A stretch of 64,000 nt of DNA from Alcanivorax sediminis (GCF_009601165.1 NZ_WIRE01000001.1:992001-1056000); one strand, 5' to 3'; positions 8,510-17,884 are shown, numbered from the stretch's first letter. The notes: generated by a model from the letters alone, not told the origin. Program-made: numbers and translations.

Positions 8510-8794
8510 ATGGAAGACGTGAAGACAATGATTACCGACATCAAAAGCAAACTGGACGAACTGGAAGGCGAGCTGTTGCAGCTGGAACACAAAGCCGTGG
8601 ATGACAGTGGTGATGTGAACACTGAAGCCGAGCGGCACCGCCTGGCTTTGCAGGAGGTGCTGACCGATCTGCAGCAGCGCATTGATGAGTATCATGAACT
8701 GGCTGATATGGATGGTGCCCACATAGGGGACCGCTGGCAGCAAATGGATCGTGATCTGATGGATCTCAGTAGCGATCTTTACGGCGCAAACTAG
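8510..8794 (+). CDS. Small acidic coiled-coil protein, unknown function
   Basis: A 94-residue, strongly acidic and helical protein with heptad-like leucines (KLDELEGELLQLE). There is a GGAG ribosome site a short distance before the ATG. No signal peptide, cysteine or known motif is seen. It lies divergent from the coiled-coil gene at 7977 and is followed by a terminator, so it is probably transcribed alone. Function unknown. Confidence 0.6.
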   Translation: MEDVKTMITDIKSKLDELEGELLQLEHKAVDDSGDVNTEAERHRLALQEVLTDLQQRIDEYHELADMDGAHIGDRWQQMDRDLMDLSSDLYGAN

Positions 8795-8812
8795 ACCCGA
8801 ACGGACATGATA

Positions 8813-8851
8813 AGGGCGTTTTCTTCCCGCAAGGGGAGGCGCCTTTTTTGT
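8813..8851 (+). terminator. Intrinsic terminator
   Basis: A GGGCG..TTCCC / GGGGA..GGCGCC stem with a GCAA loop is followed by six T. It ends the small acidic gene before the acetyltransferase. Confidence 0.65.
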
Positions 8852-8872
8852 TCAGGGTGACCGGGCTTTGTC

Positions 8873-9376
8873 ATGACCTCCTTTTCCCTCCGAGCAGAAA
8901 CGCCCGATGATGTGCATGGCATCCATGCCTTGATTGCGGATGCGTTTGCCAACGTATCGCACAGCGATCAACGCGAGCCTCTGGTGGTCGATTCCCTGCG
9001 TGAGGCTGACGCCCTGTCACTGTCGTTATTGGCCGAACTAAACGGGCAGCGGGTAGGGCATATCGCTTTTTCACCGGTACAGCTGTCGGACGGCGCCAGC
9101 CACTGGTTTGGGCTTGGCCCGGTGTCGGTTGCGCCAGAATGGCAAGGCCAGGGGGTGGGCAGCCAGCTGGTGCTGGCGGGGCTGGATGCCCTCAAGAAAC
9201 AGGGTGCCCACGGTTGTGTGGTGCTGGGGGATCCGGCCTGGTATGTCCGTTTTGGCTTTGTTGCCACACCACTGGTGAGGATGGCCGGGGTGCCACCGGA
9301 ATACTTTCAGGCGTTACTGCTCAACGGCACCTGGCCGGATGCGGAAGTGCACTATCACCCGGCGTTTCAGGTTTGA
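8873..9376 (+). CDS. GNAT family N-acetyltransferase (YhbS-like)
   Basis: A 167-residue protein with the GNAT fold. The acetyl-CoA binding motif A is visible as VAPEWQGQGVGSQLV (around residues 84-98), followed by GLDALKKQG and the YVRFGF block typical of the YhbS/COG3153 group. These enzymes move an acetyl group from acetyl-CoA to an amine; the acceptor is unknown. It is cytosolic, faces NhaD convergently and is separated from it by a heptamer element. Confidence 0.85.
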   Translation: MTSFSLRAETPDDVHGIHALIADAFANVSHSDQREPLVVDSLREADALSLSLLAELNGQRVGHIAFSPVQLSDGASHWFGLGPVSVAPEWQGQGVGSQLVLAGLDALKKQGAHGCVVLGDPAWYVRFGFVATPLVRMAGVPPEYFQALLLNGTWPDAEVHYHPAFQV

Positions 9377-9532
9377 GGGGCAAGCTGCAAGCTACAATGC
9401 GCGAAAGTTTTGTCTGCCATCTGTGTCTTTGCCCGCGCCGAAACATTTGAGCGCGGGCACGTCATTTTCACATTTGCAGCCACAACTCGCGTTGTAGCTT
9501 GTAGCTGGAAACGGGTAGCTCGCAGCTGATTT
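9376..9532. repeat. AGCTACA-type heptamer palindromic element with internal hairpin
   Basis: The left arm reads AAGCTGCAAGCTACAA and the right arm TTGTAGCTTGTAGCT, inverted copies of the heptamer that forms the array at 597-708. Between them is a strong hairpin at 9430-9459 (TGCCCGCGC...GCGCGGGCA). It occupies the gap between convergent genes, as the other heptamer elements do, and probably ends transcription from both sides. Confidence 0.7.
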
Positions 9533-10762
9533 TTACAGCAACGACCCCAACCCCAGTACCGCCACAAAGCCGATGCTGTAGGCCACCAGCAGATACCCGA
9601 AATACTTCAGGTAGGAGCCAAATGTGAGTGCGTCAATCTTGCTCATGGCGATGACGCCAGCGGCGGAGCCGATGACCAGCAGGGCGCCGCCTACGCCCAC
9701 GGAATAGGTTAGCGACAGCCATTCTGCCAGGCTCATTTCGATGCCTGAATTCAATAAGGCAGCGGTGAGTGGCACGTTATCGAACAGGGCTGAAGCCATG
9801 CCGACCACGAAGTTGGCCGCCACCGGAGGCATCACTTCATAGAGTGCCGGGAAGTAAGCCAGCATGCCCAGTTCCTTGAGCATGCCTACCAGCAGCAGAA
9901 CGCCAAGGAAGAACAGCAAGGTGTCGAACTCGATCTTGCGGATGTACTCCAGAATCGGCTCGTCCTTGTTCATGAACTGCACCACCATGAACATCAGTGA
10001 CAGGCCGAACAGGAAACACAGGACGGGAGGGATACCAAAGGCCACGTTGGCGGCAATGGTGCCGAGAATGGTGGCGAAGAACAGCAGGGCGATGACCTTG
10101 TCGCCGCGATCAATGATCTGGGTCTTTTTCTTGATATCCACCTCGCCGTTCAGCCCCAGCGAGAGCATGCCGGCCAGTACTGCCACGGCGCCGGCGGCAG
10201 GCAGGCTGAGCAGCAACAGATCGGGGATCTCTACCTTGCCTGCCAGGAAGATCATCAGCGTGGTGACATCGCCGGTGATGAGGGCGGTACCACCGGCATT
10301 CACCGAAAACACCACCAGCACCAGATAACGCAGCAGCTTCTGGGGTGGCAGGTTGAGATTCATCAATACCGCAATGCACACCAAGGTGGCGGTGATGTTG
10401 TCGGCAATGGAGGAGAACAGGAAGGCGAACAGGCCGGTGAGCAACATCAGTTTGCGCTCACTGATTCGGGTTGGCAGCAGCCGGTTGACCATGCTGTCGA
10501 TAATGCCCTTGCCGGACAGATAGGCCACGAAGGTCATGGCGGCCATCAGAAACAGCCACAGGGTGGCGATATCCAGCAGGTTCTCATTGAGTCGCTCCAT
10601 CAACACTTCATTGCTGAGCGCGGTTGGCGGCGCGATAAAGTAGAGCAGCCAGGCGAAAGACCCGAAGAAAAGCGTGGTCTTGGCCTTGTCGATGTGAACG
10701 ATGTCTTCGATAACGATGGACAAAAAGCCCAGCGCCACCAGGAGGAGTAGCACAGTGGTCAT
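9533..10762 (-). CDS. nhaD: Na+/H+ antiporter NhaD family
   Basis: A 409-residue polytopic membrane protein with about 11-12 hydrophobic segments. Motifs typical of NhaD/arsenite-permease-type antiporters are visible: SSIADNITATLVC and the mirrored ASALFDNVPLTAALL, the two inverted-repeat Asp-Asn motifs that bind the ion, plus SVNAGGTALITGDVTTLM. The family exchanges external H+ for internal Na+ or Li+ at alkaline pH, fitting a marine or halotolerant host. It stands alone, convergent with the acetyltransferase. It is slightly shorter than the well-studied members. Confidence 0.85.
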   Translation of the reverse strand: MTTVLLLLVALGFLSIVIEDIVHIDKAKTTLFFGSFAWLLYFIAPPTALSNEVLMERLNENLLDIATLWLFLMAAMTFVAYLSGKGIIDSMVNRLLPTRISERKLMLLTGLFAFLFSSIADNITATLVCIAVLMNLNLPPQKLLRYLVLVVFSVNAGGTALITGDVTTLMIFLAGKVEIPDLLLLSLPAAGAVAVLAGMLSLGLNGEVDIKKKTQIIDRGDKVIALLFFATILGTIAANVAFGIPPVLCFLFGLSLMFMVVQFMNKDEPILEYIRKIEFDTLLFFLGVLLLVGMLKELGMLAYFPALYEVMPPVAANFVVGMASALFDNVPLTAALLNSGIEMSLAEWLSLTYSVGVGGALLVIGSAAGVIAMSKIDALTFGSYLKYFGYLLVAYSIGFVAVLGLGSLL

Positions 10763-10940
10763 GGGGGTGTCTCGCAGGGTAGTGGGCGGACAGGGTAAAA
10801 GGCAGCGAGGCTGCGGGGGGCATTTTAGGCGCTGATTGAATAATGTTCACCAGAATACGCTTTGTTTAGCCCGATTTTTTTGGCCGAAAAGGGAAGGCGG
10901 GGCCTGTGATGAAGTGATTTCTCTGTCTGTTTCCGGTTAA

Positions 10941-10966
10941 AATAATGAGAATAATTCGCATTACTG
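10941..10966 (+). promoter_or_regulatory. Fur-box-like operator upstream of the iron cluster
   Basis: AATAATGAGAATAATTCGCATTA is a run of imperfect NATWAT hexamers that fits the 19-bp Fur consensus at about 14-15 positions, in two overlapping registers. It lies about 70 bp before the first imelysin gene. Iron repression of the whole cluster is the expected effect; this is inference. Confidence 0.65.
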
Positions 10967-11027
10967 GGTTTGGACGCTGTTTTGCCTGCCCGCCCGTTTA
11001 CTGTCGTACCCCGATTGAGGAAAGTCT

Positions 11028-12308
11028 ATGTTGACCCGTGTTGCGGCCGGAGGGCTGCTGTTGTCTTCCCTGTGGATTGCCGGTTGTAGTGATGAGGCGC
11101 CTGTGGCGCCTGCTGCCCCCTACGATGAGGCGCAGGCCCGTCTGGTGGTGAGTCACTACGGTGAGCTGGCGCTGGCTGCGTACAGCGATGCGCTGGCGCA
11201 GGCGCGGGACATGAAGACTGCCATCGACACCCTGCTGGCAGACCCCTCCGAGGAGAACCTGGCGGCAGCGCGGGATGCCTGGCGAGCGGCACGGGTGCCT
11301 TACATGCAGACCGAGGTGTTCCGCTTTGGCAACCGGGTGGTGGATGAATGGGAAGGGCAGGTAAATGCCTGGCCGCTGGATGAGGGGCTGATCGATTATG
11401 TGGACGACAGCTATCAGGCGGTGATGGGTAATCCGGGAGCGCGCGCTAACATCATCGCCAGTGATTCCCTGACCATTGGTGAAGAGACACTGGATCTCAC
11501 CGAACTGGATGGTGAGTTGCTCGCCAGCCTTAACGAGCTGGGTGGTTCGGAAGTGAATGTGGCCACCGGCTATCACGCCATCGAATTCCTGCTCTGGGGG
11601 CAGGATCTGAACGGCACCGACAATGGTGCCGGTGAGCGTCCTGCCACCGATTTCGCCACCGATGCGCAGGCTACCGGTGGGCATAACGCACGTCGTCGCG
11701 CTTACTTGAGTGCCGTCACGGACCTGTTGATTGATGATCTGGAATTCATGGTGGCCCAGTGGCAGTCCGGCGCGGAAAACTATCGCGCCGAGCTGGAAGC
11801 GGATGCGGTGAAGAACGGCCTGCGCAAGATGCTGTTCGGCATGGGTAGCCTGTCACTGGGTGAGCTGGCGGGTGAGCGCATGAAGGTCGCGCTGGCGGCC
11901 CACTCCCCGGAAGACGAGCATGACTGTTTCAGCGATAACACCCATTTCTCGCACTTCTATAACGGCAAGGGCATCCGCAATGTGTACCTGGGCGAGTACC
12001 AGCGGGTGAATGGCGAGACCCTGACGGGGCCCTCGCTGAGTGATCTGGTGGCAGCCCGTGACGCGCAGGTGGACAGCCAGTTGAAAGAAGAACTGGCCGC
12101 CTCGGAAGACGCCCTGCAAGTGCTGGTGGACAGCGCGGCCAACGGGGTGCACTTTGACCAGCTGATCGCCCCGGGTAATGCAGAGGGTGCTGCGGTGATC
12201 AACGGTGCGATCAATGCCCTGGTGGTGCAGACTGGCGGGATCGAGAAGGCCGCCCTGGTGCTGGATATCCAGGCGCTGAACCCGGATACCGCCGACCACC
12301 AGTTCTGA
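11028..12308 (+). CDS. Imelysin family iron-binding lipoprotein (first copy)
   Basis: A 426-residue lipoprotein: signal peptide with lipobox LWIAGC (lipid Cys20), then a helical imelysin (ICMP/EfeO-like) fold. The family's G-x-H-x-x-E motif is intact as GYHAIE at residues 181-186. Imelysins are periplasmic or outer-membrane-attached proteins of iron uptake. A GAGGAAAG ribosome site precedes the ATG. It leads a four-gene cluster with a di-haem protein, a second imelysin and a DUF1513 protein, behind a Fur-box-like site. No FTR1-type permease is present in the window, so how iron enters the cell is not shown. Confidence 0.9.
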   Translation: MLTRVAAGGLLLSSLWIAGCSDEAPVAPAAPYDEAQARLVVSHYGELALAAYSDALAQARDMKTAIDTLLADPSEENLAAARDAWRAARVPYMQTEVFRFGNRVVDEWEGQVNAWPLDEGLIDYVDDSYQAVMGNPGARANIIASDSLTIGEETLDLTELDGELLASLNELGGSEVNVATGYHAIEFLLWGQDLNGTDNGAGERPATDFATDAQATGGHNARRRAYLSAVTDLLIDDLEFMVAQWQSGAENYRAELEADAVKNGLRKMLFGMGSLSLGELAGERMKVALAAHSPEDEHDCFSDNTHFSHFYNGKGIRNVYLGEYQRVNGETLTGPSLSDLVAARDAQVDSQLKEELAASEDALQVLVDSAANGVHFDQLIAPGNAEGAAVINGAINALVVQTGGIEKAALVLDIQALNPDTADHQF

Positions 12309-12431
12309 TGAATATTGACCTGTGAAGGTGACACCGCCTTGCGGAGGGCTTGCGCTACTCCCGCTAACGCGGTGTTCTCATACGGCCTGGTTTTGACGCC
12401 ATGGGAACGTACTACCTGTAACGCTATAAGG

Positions 12432-13841
12432 ATGCCTGTCTTGCGCAATGCCATACTGACTCTTTCCCTGGCGGCCTTGCTGGTCGCCTGTGATCAAGGC
12501 CCCACATTCACTGAGGCAGAACCGGGAGAACACCTGTCGGCGGGTGAGGGCACCGTCACCAAGACCGACCAGAATGCTTTCTCGTTGCCGCTGGCCAACC
12601 TGTCGCCCACCCGGCGGCTGGATTTCAGCGTAGGTAACAGTTTCTTTCGCAACCCCTGGGTGATCGCGCCGGCCTCCACCGATGCCCGTGATGGTCTGGG
12701 GCCGCTTTTCAATACCAACGCCTGCCAGAACTGTCATATCAAGGACGGCCGAGGCCACCCCCCCGGGCCGGAGGCCAAACAGGCGGTGTCCATGCTGGTA
12801 CGGTTGTCGGTGCCAGCGGGTGAGGGCGATGATCTGACCCGCAGTGGCCTCGTGGCCGAGCCTAACTACGGGGGCCAGTTCCAGGATGCGGCCATTCCCG
12901 GCATTGCACCGGAAGGGCGTGTCCGCGTGGAGTACGAACCGCTGGTCATGACGTTTGCCGATGGCCATGAGGTGGAGCTGCGCAAGCCGCGGTTGTCGTT
13001 CAGCAATCTGACCTATGGTGACATGCATCCTGCCACCCTGTTCTCAGCCCGGATTGCGCCGCCGGTGATCGGCCTGGGCTTCCTGGAAGCCATTAGCGAT
13101 GAAGATCTGTTGGCGAATGCCGATCCAGAGGATGCCGATGGAGATGGCATTAGTGGCCGAGCCAATCTGGTATGGGATCGTGCTACCGGGACGCTCAAGT
13201 TGGGACGATTTGGCTGGAAAGCCGGGCAGCCCAGCCTGCGTCAACAAAATGCAGAAGCCTTTGCTAATGACATGGGGCTGACGAGTCACCTTGTACCAAC
13301 GGATTCCTGCGCGCCGAGCCAAAGCGACTGCCTGGCGTTACCGCATGGCGGCACCCCGGAAGTCAGTGACGAGATCCTCGATAACGTGACCTTCTATACT
13401 CGTAACCTGGCCGTGCCGGCCCGCCGCGATGTGGATGATCCCCAGGTGCTTAAAGGCAAGAGTCTGTTCTTCCAGGCTAACTGCCAGGGTTGTCACGTTC
13501 CCAGCTTTACTACCCCGGCCAACGCCCCGGAGCCCGAGCTGGCCAACCAGACTATCCGTCCCTACACCGACCTGCTGCTGCACGATGTGGGCCCGGGGCT
13601 GGCTGATGGTCGTCCGGAGTTTCTTGCCAACGGGCAGGAATGGCGCACACCTCCGCTGTGGGGGATTGGGCTCACCGAAGCGGTTAATGGGCATACCCAG
13701 TTCCTGCATGATGGCCGGGCGCGCAACCTGATGGAGGCCATTCTCTGGCACGGGGGTGAAGCGGCTGCTTCGAGGGACAAGGTGCTGACATTCGATGCTC
13801 AGCAACGCGAAGCGTTGTTGGCGTTTCTCAACTCGCTTTGA
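12432..13841 (+). CDS. Di-haem oxidoreductase (DUF1111/COG3488), lipoprotein
   Basis: About 469 residues from the chosen ATG, which directly precedes a lipoprotein signal (LAALLVAC) and follows an AAGG ribosome site; the open frame extends upstream to 12315 but that part has no signal character. Two CxxCH haem sites are visible: C98-Q-N-C-H102 and a later CQGCH near residue 350, as in cytochrome c peroxidase-like enzymes. It is the conserved partner of imelysin genes and probably does redox work on iron in the envelope. The reaction is not known. Confidence 0.88.
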   Translation: MPVLRNAILTLSLAALLVACDQGPTFTEAEPGEHLSAGEGTVTKTDQNAFSLPLANLSPTRRLDFSVGNSFFRNPWVIAPASTDARDGLGPLFNTNACQNCHIKDGRGHPPGPEAKQAVSMLVRLSVPAGEGDDLTRSGLVAEPNYGGQFQDAAIPGIAPEGRVRVEYEPLVMTFADGHEVELRKPRLSFSNLTYGDMHPATLFSARIAPPVIGLGFLEAISDEDLLANADPEDADGDGISGRANLVWDRATGTLKLGRFGWKAGQPSLRQQNAEAFANDMGLTSHLVPTDSCAPSQSDCLALPHGGTPEVSDEILDNVTFYTRNLAVPARRDVDDPQVLKGKSLFFQANCQGCHVPSFTTPANAPEPELANQTIRPYTDLLLHDVGPGLADGRPEFLANGQEWRTPPLWGIGLTEAVNGHTQFLHDGRARNLMEAILWHGGEAAASRDKVLTFDAQQREALLAFLNSL

Positions 13842-13878
13842 TCTGGCGTTTGTTATGAAGGTGCATGGAGTTCTGCGA

Positions 13879-14901
13879 ATGCGTGCTGTGATGATCCTGC
13901 TGCTGGCGGGGCTGGTGTCAGCCTGTAGTCACCCTCGCCAGGAAGTGACCGGTCAGCTGACTCATCAGGTATTACTGCCGGCCCATCAGCAGTGGCATGA
14001 CAGCAATGCTGCGCTGCTGGTGGCGACCCAGGGGTATTGCGCCAGTGAACTGGATCTTGCTGCGCTCAAGCAGAGTTTCTACCGCTCCCTGCAGGGGTGG
14101 GCGCATCTGCAGCCACTGATGATCGGCCCGTTGGCGGAGGGCAACCGCAGCTGGCAAGTCCAGTTCTGGCCTGACAAGCGCAACCTGGTGGCGCGACAGG
14201 TGGAAGCCTTGCTGGACGCAGCCTCCTCCCTTGACCAGCAGGCGCTGGAAAACGGTAGTGTGGTGGTGCAAGGGCTCAGTGCTTTCGAGTACGTGGTATT
14301 TGATGACAGCGTGGACCTGGAAAAGCAGTCCGAACGTTATTGCCCACTGCTGACCGGTATCGCCCGGCATCAAGTGGCTTTGTCCGCGCAAGTGCTGTCG
14401 TTGTGGGAAGGTCCGGATGGCATGACCGCCATGCTCACCACGTTCCCCAACGCGCGCTTTGCCAATGTGGATGAAGCGTTGGGCAGCATTCTGCGTACCC
14501 AGATCACCGCGGTGGATACTCTCAAGAAAAAACTGGGCGTGCCCATGGGGCGTCTTAACAAGGGGGTGCCGCAGCCCTGGCAGGCGGAAGCCTGGCGTAG
14601 CCAGCACTCCATCAGCAACCTGCAGGCGTCCTTGTCCGGGGCCCGTGCGGTATGGGAGCGGGTGCGGTCTCTTGTTGGCGATACCCAGCTGGTCACCCGC
14701 ATTGATGCGGCCTACGAAAATACCGCACAGAAACTGGCTGGATTGTCAGAGCCTCTGGTGCTGCTGGTGCAGCACAAGGACAACCAGCTACGGCTGCAAT
14801 CACTCTATGACAGCCTCGATAACCTGGAGACCCTGCAGCAGATTGAGCTGGCCCGTGATCTGGGGATTCAGCTGGGTTTCAATGCCAATGACGGGGATTA
14901 G
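13879..14901 (+). CDS. Imelysin family lipoprotein (second copy, altered motif)
   Basis: About 340 residues. The frame is open from 13795, but a GGAG site eight bases before the ATG at 13879 and a lipobox (GLVSAC) just after it decide the start. The imelysin fold continues to the end. The position of the G-x-H-x-x-E motif reads GLSAFE, so the His is replaced by Ser, unlike the first copy. Such variants recur in second imelysins and may bind a different ligand or act as a scaffold. It follows the di-haem gene by 37 bp, in one operon. Confidence 0.85.
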   Translation: MRAVMILLLAGLVSACSHPRQEVTGQLTHQVLLPAHQQWHDSNAALLVATQGYCASELDLAALKQSFYRSLQGWAHLQPLMIGPLAEGNRSWQVQFWPDKRNLVARQVEALLDAASSLDQQALENGSVVVQGLSAFEYVVFDDSVDLEKQSERYCPLLTGIARHQVALSAQVLSLWEGPDGMTAMLTTFPNARFANVDEALGSILRTQITAVDTLKKKLGVPMGRLNKGVPQPWQAEAWRSQHSISNLQASLSGARAVWERVRSLVGDTQLVTRIDAAYENTAQKLAGLSEPLVLLVQHKDNQLRLQSLYDSLDNLETLQQIELARDLGIQLGFNANDGD

Positions 14902-14906
14902 AAGCA

Positions 14907-15024
14907 GTAGCGAGTGACGAGTTTCGAGTTGCGAAAATCAAAGGCACAAACCTTTCGTCTTTAGTGGGCCTGGGTTTTGCTCTTCGAAACTCGCAACTCG
15001 CAACTCGCAACTCGCAACTCGCTT
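14907..15024 (+). repeat. CGAAACT-type palindromic element, 5-unit array
   Basis: Left arm CGAGTTTCGAGTTGCGAAAA, core with AAACCTTTCG and GGGTTTTGCTCTT, right arm of one CGAAACT and four CGCAACT units. The left arm also contains the CGAGTTGCG variant, so the changed base occurs on both arms. It lies six bases after the imelysin stop and just before the DUF1513 gene. Confidence 0.9.
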
Positions 15025-15080
15025 CGCTCCAGCTACCCTGTACTTGAACGCCTTCCATTGCGGTTTATGATGAGGACGCC

Positions 15081-16190
15081 ATGACACTGACACGACGACA
15101 TCTTCTTGGCATGGGCGCTGCGCTGGGTGGTGCGGCGGTGCTGGGTGGCTGGGCGCTGTGGCAAGGACGAGGAGGGCCGTCCCCACTGTTGTTGTCGGCA
15201 CGAAATGATGAGGCCGGACAGCATTATTGTGCGGGGTATTTTCTGGATGGCCGCCGTGCCTTTGCCACGCCGGTGGCGGAACGCTGTCACGATGTGGCCC
15301 TTCATCCCATTCTGCCGCTGGCCCTGTTCGTGGGCCGTCGCCCTTCCCGGGAAAGCTACCTCATCGACCTGCGCGATGGCCGCGTGTTGCAGACGCTGCA
15401 GAGTCAGCCGCAGCGACACTTCTATGGCCATGGGGTGTTTCACAAAGAGGGCGACTGGCTCTATGCCACCGAAAACGACCTGGATGAGCCGGGCCGGGGG
15501 GTGCTGGGTCGTTATCGGCTGAATCGGAACACGCTGGAGCTGATTCATGACGGGGAGGTGCCTACCCATGGCGTCGGACCCCATCAGCTGGCCTGGATGC
15601 CGGATGGTGAGTCGCTGGTGGTGGCCAACGGCGGTATCCGCACCGAAGGAAGTCGCGAGAAAAAGAACCTGGACAGCATGGCGCCCAGCCTGGTGGTCAT
15701 GGATCGCCATGGTGAACTGCACAGCAAGGAAACCTTGCGCCACCAACAAAGCAGCATCCGTCATCTGGCGGTGGCCGATGATGGTACGGTGATCACGGGG
15801 CAGCAGTTTCAGGGCGAGGCCTGGGAGTCGGTGCCGTTGCTGGCGGTGAAACGTCCTGATCAACCCTATCAGCCGTTCCCGGTATCCGCATCACAGCTGG
15901 CGATGATGGATCAGTACACCGCCAGCATTGCCATTCACAGTCAGCGTCGTCAGGTGGCCATGACCGCGCCGCGGGGCAACCGGTTCTTTGTCTGGGATCT
16001 GGATAGTGCAGAGACGCTGGTGGATGTGCCCATGGCCGATTGTGCCGGTGTTGGTGTGGTGGGCGACGGTTTCGCGGTCACCTCCGGTCAGGGCCGCTGT
16101 CGTTACTTCGGCTATCGAGACGGCCAGGTGACCAGCCACTGGCTCGACCTGCCCGCCGGCTGGTGGGACAACCACCTGCGATTGCGCTAG
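15081..16190 (+). CDS. DUF1513 protein with Tat signal (iron cluster)
   Basis: A 369-residue protein. The N-terminus carries a twin-arginine signal (TRRHLLGMG followed by a hydrophobic stretch), so it is exported folded to the periplasm. The body is beta-rich with GDW, HGVGPHQLAWMPDG and similar blocks that suggest a beta-propeller. DUF1513 genes are known partners of imelysin and di-haem genes. The function is unknown; a periplasmic scaffold or iron-related sensor is possible. A heptamer element between it and the second imelysin may weaken cotranscription. Confidence 0.85.
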   Translation: MTLTRRHLLGMGAALGGAAVLGGWALWQGRGGPSPLLLSARNDEAGQHYCAGYFLDGRRAFATPVAERCHDVALHPILPLALFVGRRPSRESYLIDLRDGRVLQTLQSQPQRHFYGHGVFHKEGDWLYATENDLDEPGRGVLGRYRLNRNTLELIHDGEVPTHGVGPHQLAWMPDGESLVVANGGIRTEGSREKKNLDSMAPSLVVMDRHGELHSKETLRHQQSSIRHLAVADDGTVITGQQFQGEAWESVPLLAVKRPDQPYQPFPVSASQLAMMDQYTASIAIHSQRRQVAMTAPRGNRFFVWDLDSAETLVDVPMADCAGVGVVGDGFAVTSGQGRCRYFGYRDGQVTSHWLDLPAGWWDNHLRLR

Positions 16191-16192
16191 GG

Positions 16193-16362
16193 GCGAGTGA
16201 CGAGTTTCGAGTTGCGAAAATCAAACGCGCAGCAGTCTTTCGTCTTTAGCGGCCCCGGGTTTTGCTCTTCGAAACTCGAAACTCGAAACTCGAAACTCGA
16301 AACTCGAAACTCGAAACTCGAAACTCGAAACTCGAAACTCGAAACTCGAAACTCGAAACTCG
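16193..16362 (+). repeat. CGAAACT-type palindromic element, 13-unit array
   Basis: Left arm GAGTGACGAGTTTCGAGTTG then GCGAAAATCAAA, a core ending CCGGGTTTTGCTCTT, and 13 perfect CGAAACT units (16271-16361). It starts three bases after the DUF1513 stop and ends six bases before the SelO stop, so it fills the whole convergent gap. Confidence 0.95.
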
Positions 16363-16367
16363 CATTT

Positions 16368-17819
16368 CTACGTCCCACAAAACGTAGCGCACACCACCTC
16401 ATCATCACCCGGTGGCTGCCCATAGGGGTCCGCGCTGTCCCGCTCGTCATAGGGATTGGCCAGTGCGGCGAGCAGGGATTCGATCACGCTGAGGTCTCCT
16501 TCTTCTGCCGCCCGTAGCGCCTTGTCCACCTGGTGATTGCGCGGAATGACGGCGGGGTTGCTGCTGCGCATCAGTTCCCAGGCGTGTTCGCGCCCTTGCG
16601 GGCTGCGGTCCAGCCGTTCCAGCCAGCGGCTATGCCAGGCCGCAAAGGCGTCATTGTCATAAGGCTGCCCATGCAGTGAAGCGCCGCCGATCAGTCCCCG
16701 GAACGTGTTGGTGTAATCCGCTTTGTGAAGTTGCATCAGCGACAGCAAGTCTTTTGCCAGCGTTTCATCTTCCGGTTCGCAGCCGGTCAGCCCCAGTTTG
16801 TTTCGCATCATGGCCAGCCAGCTTTCATCCCAGAGCTCGCTGTAGGCTTTGAGGCGTTCGGTGGCGATCTCCACTGCGCGATCCACATCCTCATCAATGT
16901 GGGTGAGCAGGGTTTCGGCAAAGCGGCCCAGATTCCATTGGGTAATGCTGGCCTGGTTGCCGAAGGCATAGCGACCCTGATGATCAATCGAGCTGAATAC
17001 CGTGTCGATGTCGTAACCATCCATGAAGGCACAGGGGCCATAGTCGATGCTCTCACCACTCAGGGTGACGTTATCCGTATTCAGCACCCCATGAATAAAG
17101 CCCACCCGCATCCAGTGGGTGACGAGTTCGATCTGTCTGGCCATGACCGCATCCAGTAAGGCCAGGGCCGGGTTGTCACTGTCAGCCTGCTCCGGGTAAT
17201 GGCGCCTGAGGGTGTACTTGATCAGGGTGTCCATCAGGGCCGGGTCCTGCTGCGCGGCGGCGTACTGGAATGTGCCGACTCGCACATGGGAGGCGGCCAC
17301 GCGGGTCAGAATGGCGCCGGGGAGCCCCTGCTCCCGGTAGACCGGTTCGCCGGTGGCGGTCACGGCCAGGCTGCGGGTGGTGGGAATACCGAGCGCATGC
17401 ATGGCTTCACTGATCACATATTCGCGCAGCATCGGGCCCAGTGCGGCGCGGCCGTCGCCGCCACGGGAAAAGGGGGTGCGGCCAGCGCCTTTCAACTGGA
17501 TGTCCAGCCGTTGGCCATCCTTGTTGAGATGTTCACCCAGCAGAATAGCGCGGCCATCGCCGAGCATGGTCAGCCGTCCGAACTGGTGGCCGGCATAGGC
17601 CTGGGCGAGCGGGGTGCTGCCGGGGATGGCTCCGTTGCCGCTGAACCAGTCGGGTTTTTCCGCCAACGCCTTGCCATCAAGGCCCAGTTCCTCGGCCAGC
17701 AAATGGTTGAACAGCACCAGGGAGGGGTCGGCTACCGGCTGCGGGTCGCAAAGGGAAAAAAGGGGCTCGGGCAGCTGGCTGTAGCTGTTATCGAACTGGA
17801 AGCCGAACGTCTGGCTCAT
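16368..17819 (-). CDS. selO: SelO/YdiU pseudokinase AMPylator
   Basis: About 483 residues with the SelO (UPF0061) signature: the GDGRAILLGE and QLKGAGRTPFSRGGDGRA blocks near residues 90-130, and HGVLNTDN in the active site. SelO enzymes transfer AMP from ATP to Ser, Thr or Tyr of target proteins during redox stress. The C-terminus ends FCGT, with Cys at the third residue from the end, where some eukaryotic forms carry selenocysteine. The ATG at 17819 is chosen over the GTG at 17825 because GGAG lies five bases before it. Confidence 0.92.
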   Translation of the reverse strand: MSQTFGFQFDNSYSQLPEPLFSLCDPQPVADPSLVLFNHLLAEELGLDGKALAEKPDWFSGNGAIPGSTPLAQAYAGHQFGRLTMLGDGRAILLGEHLNKDGQRLDIQLKGAGRTPFSRGGDGRAALGPMLREYVISEAMHALGIPTTRSLAVTATGEPVYREQGLPGAILTRVAASHVRVGTFQYAAAQQDPALMDTLIKYTLRRHYPEQADSDNPALALLDAVMARQIELVTHWMRVGFIHGVLNTDNVTLSGESIDYGPCAFMDGYDIDTVFSSIDHQGRYAFGNQASITQWNLGRFAETLLTHIDEDVDRAVEIATERLKAYSELWDESWLAMMRNKLGLTGCEPEDETLAKDLLSLMQLHKADYTNTFRGLIGGASLHGQPYDNDAFAAWHSRWLERLDRSPQGREHAWELMRSSNPAVIPRNHQVDKALRAAEEGDLSVIESLLAALANPYDERDSADPYGQPPGDDEVVCATFCGT

Positions 17820-17884
17820 GGTCACTCCGCCACAGAATAAAGACGGTCACAGAGTAACAGAGGCTGGACAGGATCCGCAGGGGA

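Noticed and set aside
16197..16517. Open frames over the heptamer arrays (ETRNSKL repeats), also at 35867, 41562, 53749, 59632 and 59647
   Set aside because: A 7-bp repeat gives the same seven-residue repeat in all frames; no ribosome sites and copy number varies.
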